Part shown: piece after piece, positions 5,933-7,247 of the stretch
Layout: each line of letters starts with the position of its first letter
Numbering within the stretch: the stretch's first letter is position 1
Assembly (NCBI GenBank): GCA_041497995.1
Contig: JBGQHM010000343.1
Location: 1-7,247, forward strand
Origin: DATKMS01 sp041497995
Lineage (GTDB): Bacteria > Desulfobacterota > Binatia > HRBIN30
DNA length: 7,247 nucleotides
Direction of reading: 5' to 3'
The notes under the pieces: model-generated
Databases searched by the model: none
What the model was told of the DNA's origin: nothing
What the model saw: only the letters and a program-made list of their open reading frames with translations
Translations under genes and position numbers: made by a program

Positions 5933-6558
5933 TTCGCATCAATCTGCTTCCAATCAAAGAAGCCCAGCGCGCCGTCGGGCGCCGGCAGCAAATGTCCGTG
6001 GCGCTGCTGAGCATCAGTGTCGCGCTGCTAGTCATGGTGGTGCCATACGTCCTCCAGGGACGGCGCATGGCCCAGCTCGATCGGGACATCACTGACCTCA
6101 ATGCAGAGATCGAGCGATACAACGCCCAGACCCGCGAAGTGCACGACCTCGAGAAGAAACGGTCTGAACTGCAGGCGAAGCTGAAGGTCATCGACGATCT
6201 CAAACAGAAGCGCGTCGGACCGGTGCGGATGCTGGAGGACTTGAGTACCGCAACACCGCAGAAGCTCTGGTTGGTGAATTTCAGCGAGACCAACGGCCAG
6301 GCAACGATTACGGGCATGGCTCTGGATAACCAAACCATCGCGGGCTTCATGCGTGCCCTTCAGAGTTCCCCATATTTCTACGAGGTTGACCTAGTGGAAA
6401 CCTCGCAGAGCGAACCGGTGCGTGGCGCTCTCGGAAGCGATACCGGGATGATCTTCAAGAAGTTTATTGTCAAGGCGCAGCTCGACTATCTCGGTCGGGG
6501 CGGCAAGGCGCAGGCCACGCCAGGCGCGGCCCCGGCCCCCGGCAAGAGCGGGACTTGA
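5929..6558 (+). CDS. pilN: Type IV pilus inner-membrane protein PilN
   Basis: PilN is a bitopic inner-membrane protein. Its cytoplasmic tail binds PilM and its periplasmic part dimerises with PilO. The 209-residue product begins MIRINLLP, the hallmark tail that inserts into the PilM groove. One membrane segment follows at about residues 22-43 (SVALLSISVALLVMVVPYVL). A charged coiled coil spans about 46-96, and a ferredoxin-like periplasmic domain runs to about 190, including LWLVNFSETNGQATITGMA. The tail (about 190-209) is Gly/Pro/Ala-rich low complexity. Its ATG overlaps the pilM stop by 4 bases, which fixes the start and implies translational coupling. pilO follows 9 bases after its stop. 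The size and order are standard for the family. Confidence 0.95.
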   Translation: MIRINLLPIKEAQRAVGRRQQMSVALLSISVALLVMVVPYVLQGRRMAQLDRDITDLNAEIERYNAQTREVHDLEKKRSELQAKLKVIDDLKQKRVGPVRMLEDLSTATPQKLWLVNFSETNGQATITGMALDNQTIAGFMRALQSSPYFYEVDLVETSQSEPVRGALGSDTGMIFKKFIVKAQLDYLGRGGKAQATPGAAPAPGKSGT

Positions 6559-6567
6559 GACGGCGGG

Positions 6568-7191
6568 ATGAACAATCTGCTCGAACGCATCCTCGAACTA
6601 CCACCGCGCCAGCGCGTGTTGTTACTCGTCGGCGGCGTGGCCCTCCTATTCTTCGTCTACGCCTACTTCCTCTACTGGCCGCGCAGCGCGGAGATTGACG
6701 ACAAGGAACAACACAAGACTGAATTGTCGCTCGATCGCGATCGAAAGAAGGCGATGGTCGCCAACCTCGAACGGACCCGCAAGGAAGTAGCCCAACTCGA
6801 CGGCGACCTCCGCAAGGCCGTCGCGCAGCTTCCTGACACCAAGGAGATTCCCGACCTGCTGAGCAGCGTGTCCTCGCTCGGCCGCGAATCTGGCCTGGAG
6901 ATTCTCCAATTCCGGCAGCGCCCAGAGAAATTCGAAGAATTCTACGCAGAGGTTCCGGTCGACATCCTCGTGAGGGGCAACTACCACCAGGTCGCCGCTT
7001 TCTTCGACAAGGTGGGACACATGGCGCGTATCGTCAATGTCACCAACGTTAATACGAAGAGCCCCGTGAAGATCGAGGGAGACGCCATCGATCTCGATAC
7101 GTCATGCGTTGCCGTCACGTTCCGCTTCCTCGACGAGGCGGAACGCGAACGAATCGCCAAGCAAAAGGAAAAGGAAAAGGGAGGCAAGTAG
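6568..7191 (+). CDS. pilO: Type IV pilus inner-membrane protein PilO
   Basis: PilO pairs with PilN in the inner membrane and binds PilP in the periplasm, aligning the motor with the secretin. The 207-residue product has a short cytoplasmic N-terminus, a membrane segment at about 17-36 (VLLLVGGVALLFFVYAYFLY) and a coiled coil at about 42-88. The conserved PilO core begins LPDTKEIPDLLSSVSSLGRE near 88 and contains RQRPEKFEEFYAEVPVDI and VRGNYHQVAAFFDKV (135-149). It ends in a Lys/Glu-rich tail (KQKEKEKGGK) encoded by an AAAAGG-type purine repeat that also supplies the ribosome binding site of the next gene. The start lies 9 bases after the pilN stop, with a modest GGCGGG just upstream. Confidence 0.95.
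   Translation: MNNLLERILELPPRQRVLLLVGGVALLFFVYAYFLYWPRSAEIDDKEQHKTELSLDRDRKKAMVANLERTRKEVAQLDGDLRKAVAQLPDTKEIPDLLSSVSSLGRESGLEILQFRQRPEKFEEFYAEVPVDILVRGNYHQVAAFFDKVGHMARIVNVTNVNTKSPVKIEGDAIDLDTSCVAVTFRFLDEAERERIAKQKEKEKGGK
7179..7184 (+). promoter_or_regulatory. Ribosome binding site of pilP inside pilO
   Basis: GGGAGG lies 6 bases before the GTG at 7191 and within the last codons of pilO. It supports the GTG as a true start of the next gene despite its one-base overlap with the pilO stop. Confidence 0.65.
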
Positions 7192-7247
7192 TGAAGGCGG
7201 CCCATTGGTTGTGCGCCGCGCTGCTGCTGGTTGCGGTCACGGCGGCA
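7191..7247 (+). CDS. pilP: Start of PilP lipoprotein gene (partial, runs off window)
   Basis: A GTG whose first base is the last base of the pilO TAG opens a frame that stays open to the window end (19 codons, MKAAHWLCAALLLVAVTAA). This is a positively charged start followed by a hydrophobic signal core, as in the lipoprotein signal of PilP, the usual gene after pilO. PilP bridges PilN/PilO to the PilQ secretin in the periplasm. The lipidation cysteine would lie just beyond the window; Cys8 is too early in the signal to serve. A strong GGGAGG 6 bases upstream supports the start. The name rests on operon order and the signal peptide only. Confidence 0.7.
   Translation, partial: MKAAHWLCAALLLVAVTAA

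Noticed and set aside
6731..6744. 14-bp perfect palindrome TCGATCGCGATCGA in pilO
   Set aside because: It encodes part of the coiled coil (LDRDRK). One such palindrome in 7 kb is close to chance expectation, especially in GC-rich coding sequence.

Overview
This is a GC-rich bacterial chromosomal window of ordinary housekeeping genes plus the start of a type IV pilus assembly operon. The gene set is ssb, a UvrD/PcrA-type helicase, RlmE-type 23S rRNA methyltransferase, then pilM-pilN-pilO and the first codons of pilP. It suggests a Gram-negative bacterium, because PilN, PilO and PilP are inner-membrane and periplasmic pilus parts. The protein style would fit the former Deltaproteobacteria and their relatives (Desulfobacterota, Myxococcota, Binatota). 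That placement is an inference from composition and general resemblance only.

Layout. Positions 1-166 are the 3' flank of ssb, with a hairpin just after the stop and a convincing leftward intrinsic terminator near 46-67. Leftward ssb (167-586) probably starts at a GTG. Positions 587-1309 (about 720 bases) hold no convincing gene but contain several inverted repeats, a G-rich tract and a possible frameshifted small reading frame. A small exported protein of 83 residues (1310-1561, rightward) meets the leftward helicase gene (1552-3744) tail to tail, and the two overlap by 10 bases. RlmE (about 3842-4477) is read divergently from the helicase. Positions 4478-4813 are intergenic, with a long imperfect hairpin after rlmE and a good sigma70-type promoter for pilM. 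From 4814 to the window end, pilM, pilN, pilO and pilP are packed with junctions of an ATGA overlap, a 9-base gap and a one-base overlap, as expected for one co-translated operon.

How the genes work together. PilM (cytoplasmic, actin-like) binds the N-terminal tail of PilN. PilN and PilO form an inner-membrane dimer with periplasmic domains. PilP normally links them to the PilQ secretin, giving the alignment complex of the type IVa pilus. The other genes serve DNA repair and replication (SSB, helicase) and ribosome maturation (RlmE) and do not form an obvious pathway with the pilus genes.

I found no clear undescribed system. The best items for follow-up are the structured 775-861 segment in the gene-poor region, the small exported protein with its terminal overlap, the G-tracts around the pilM start, and the apparently leaderless or near-leaderless ssb start.
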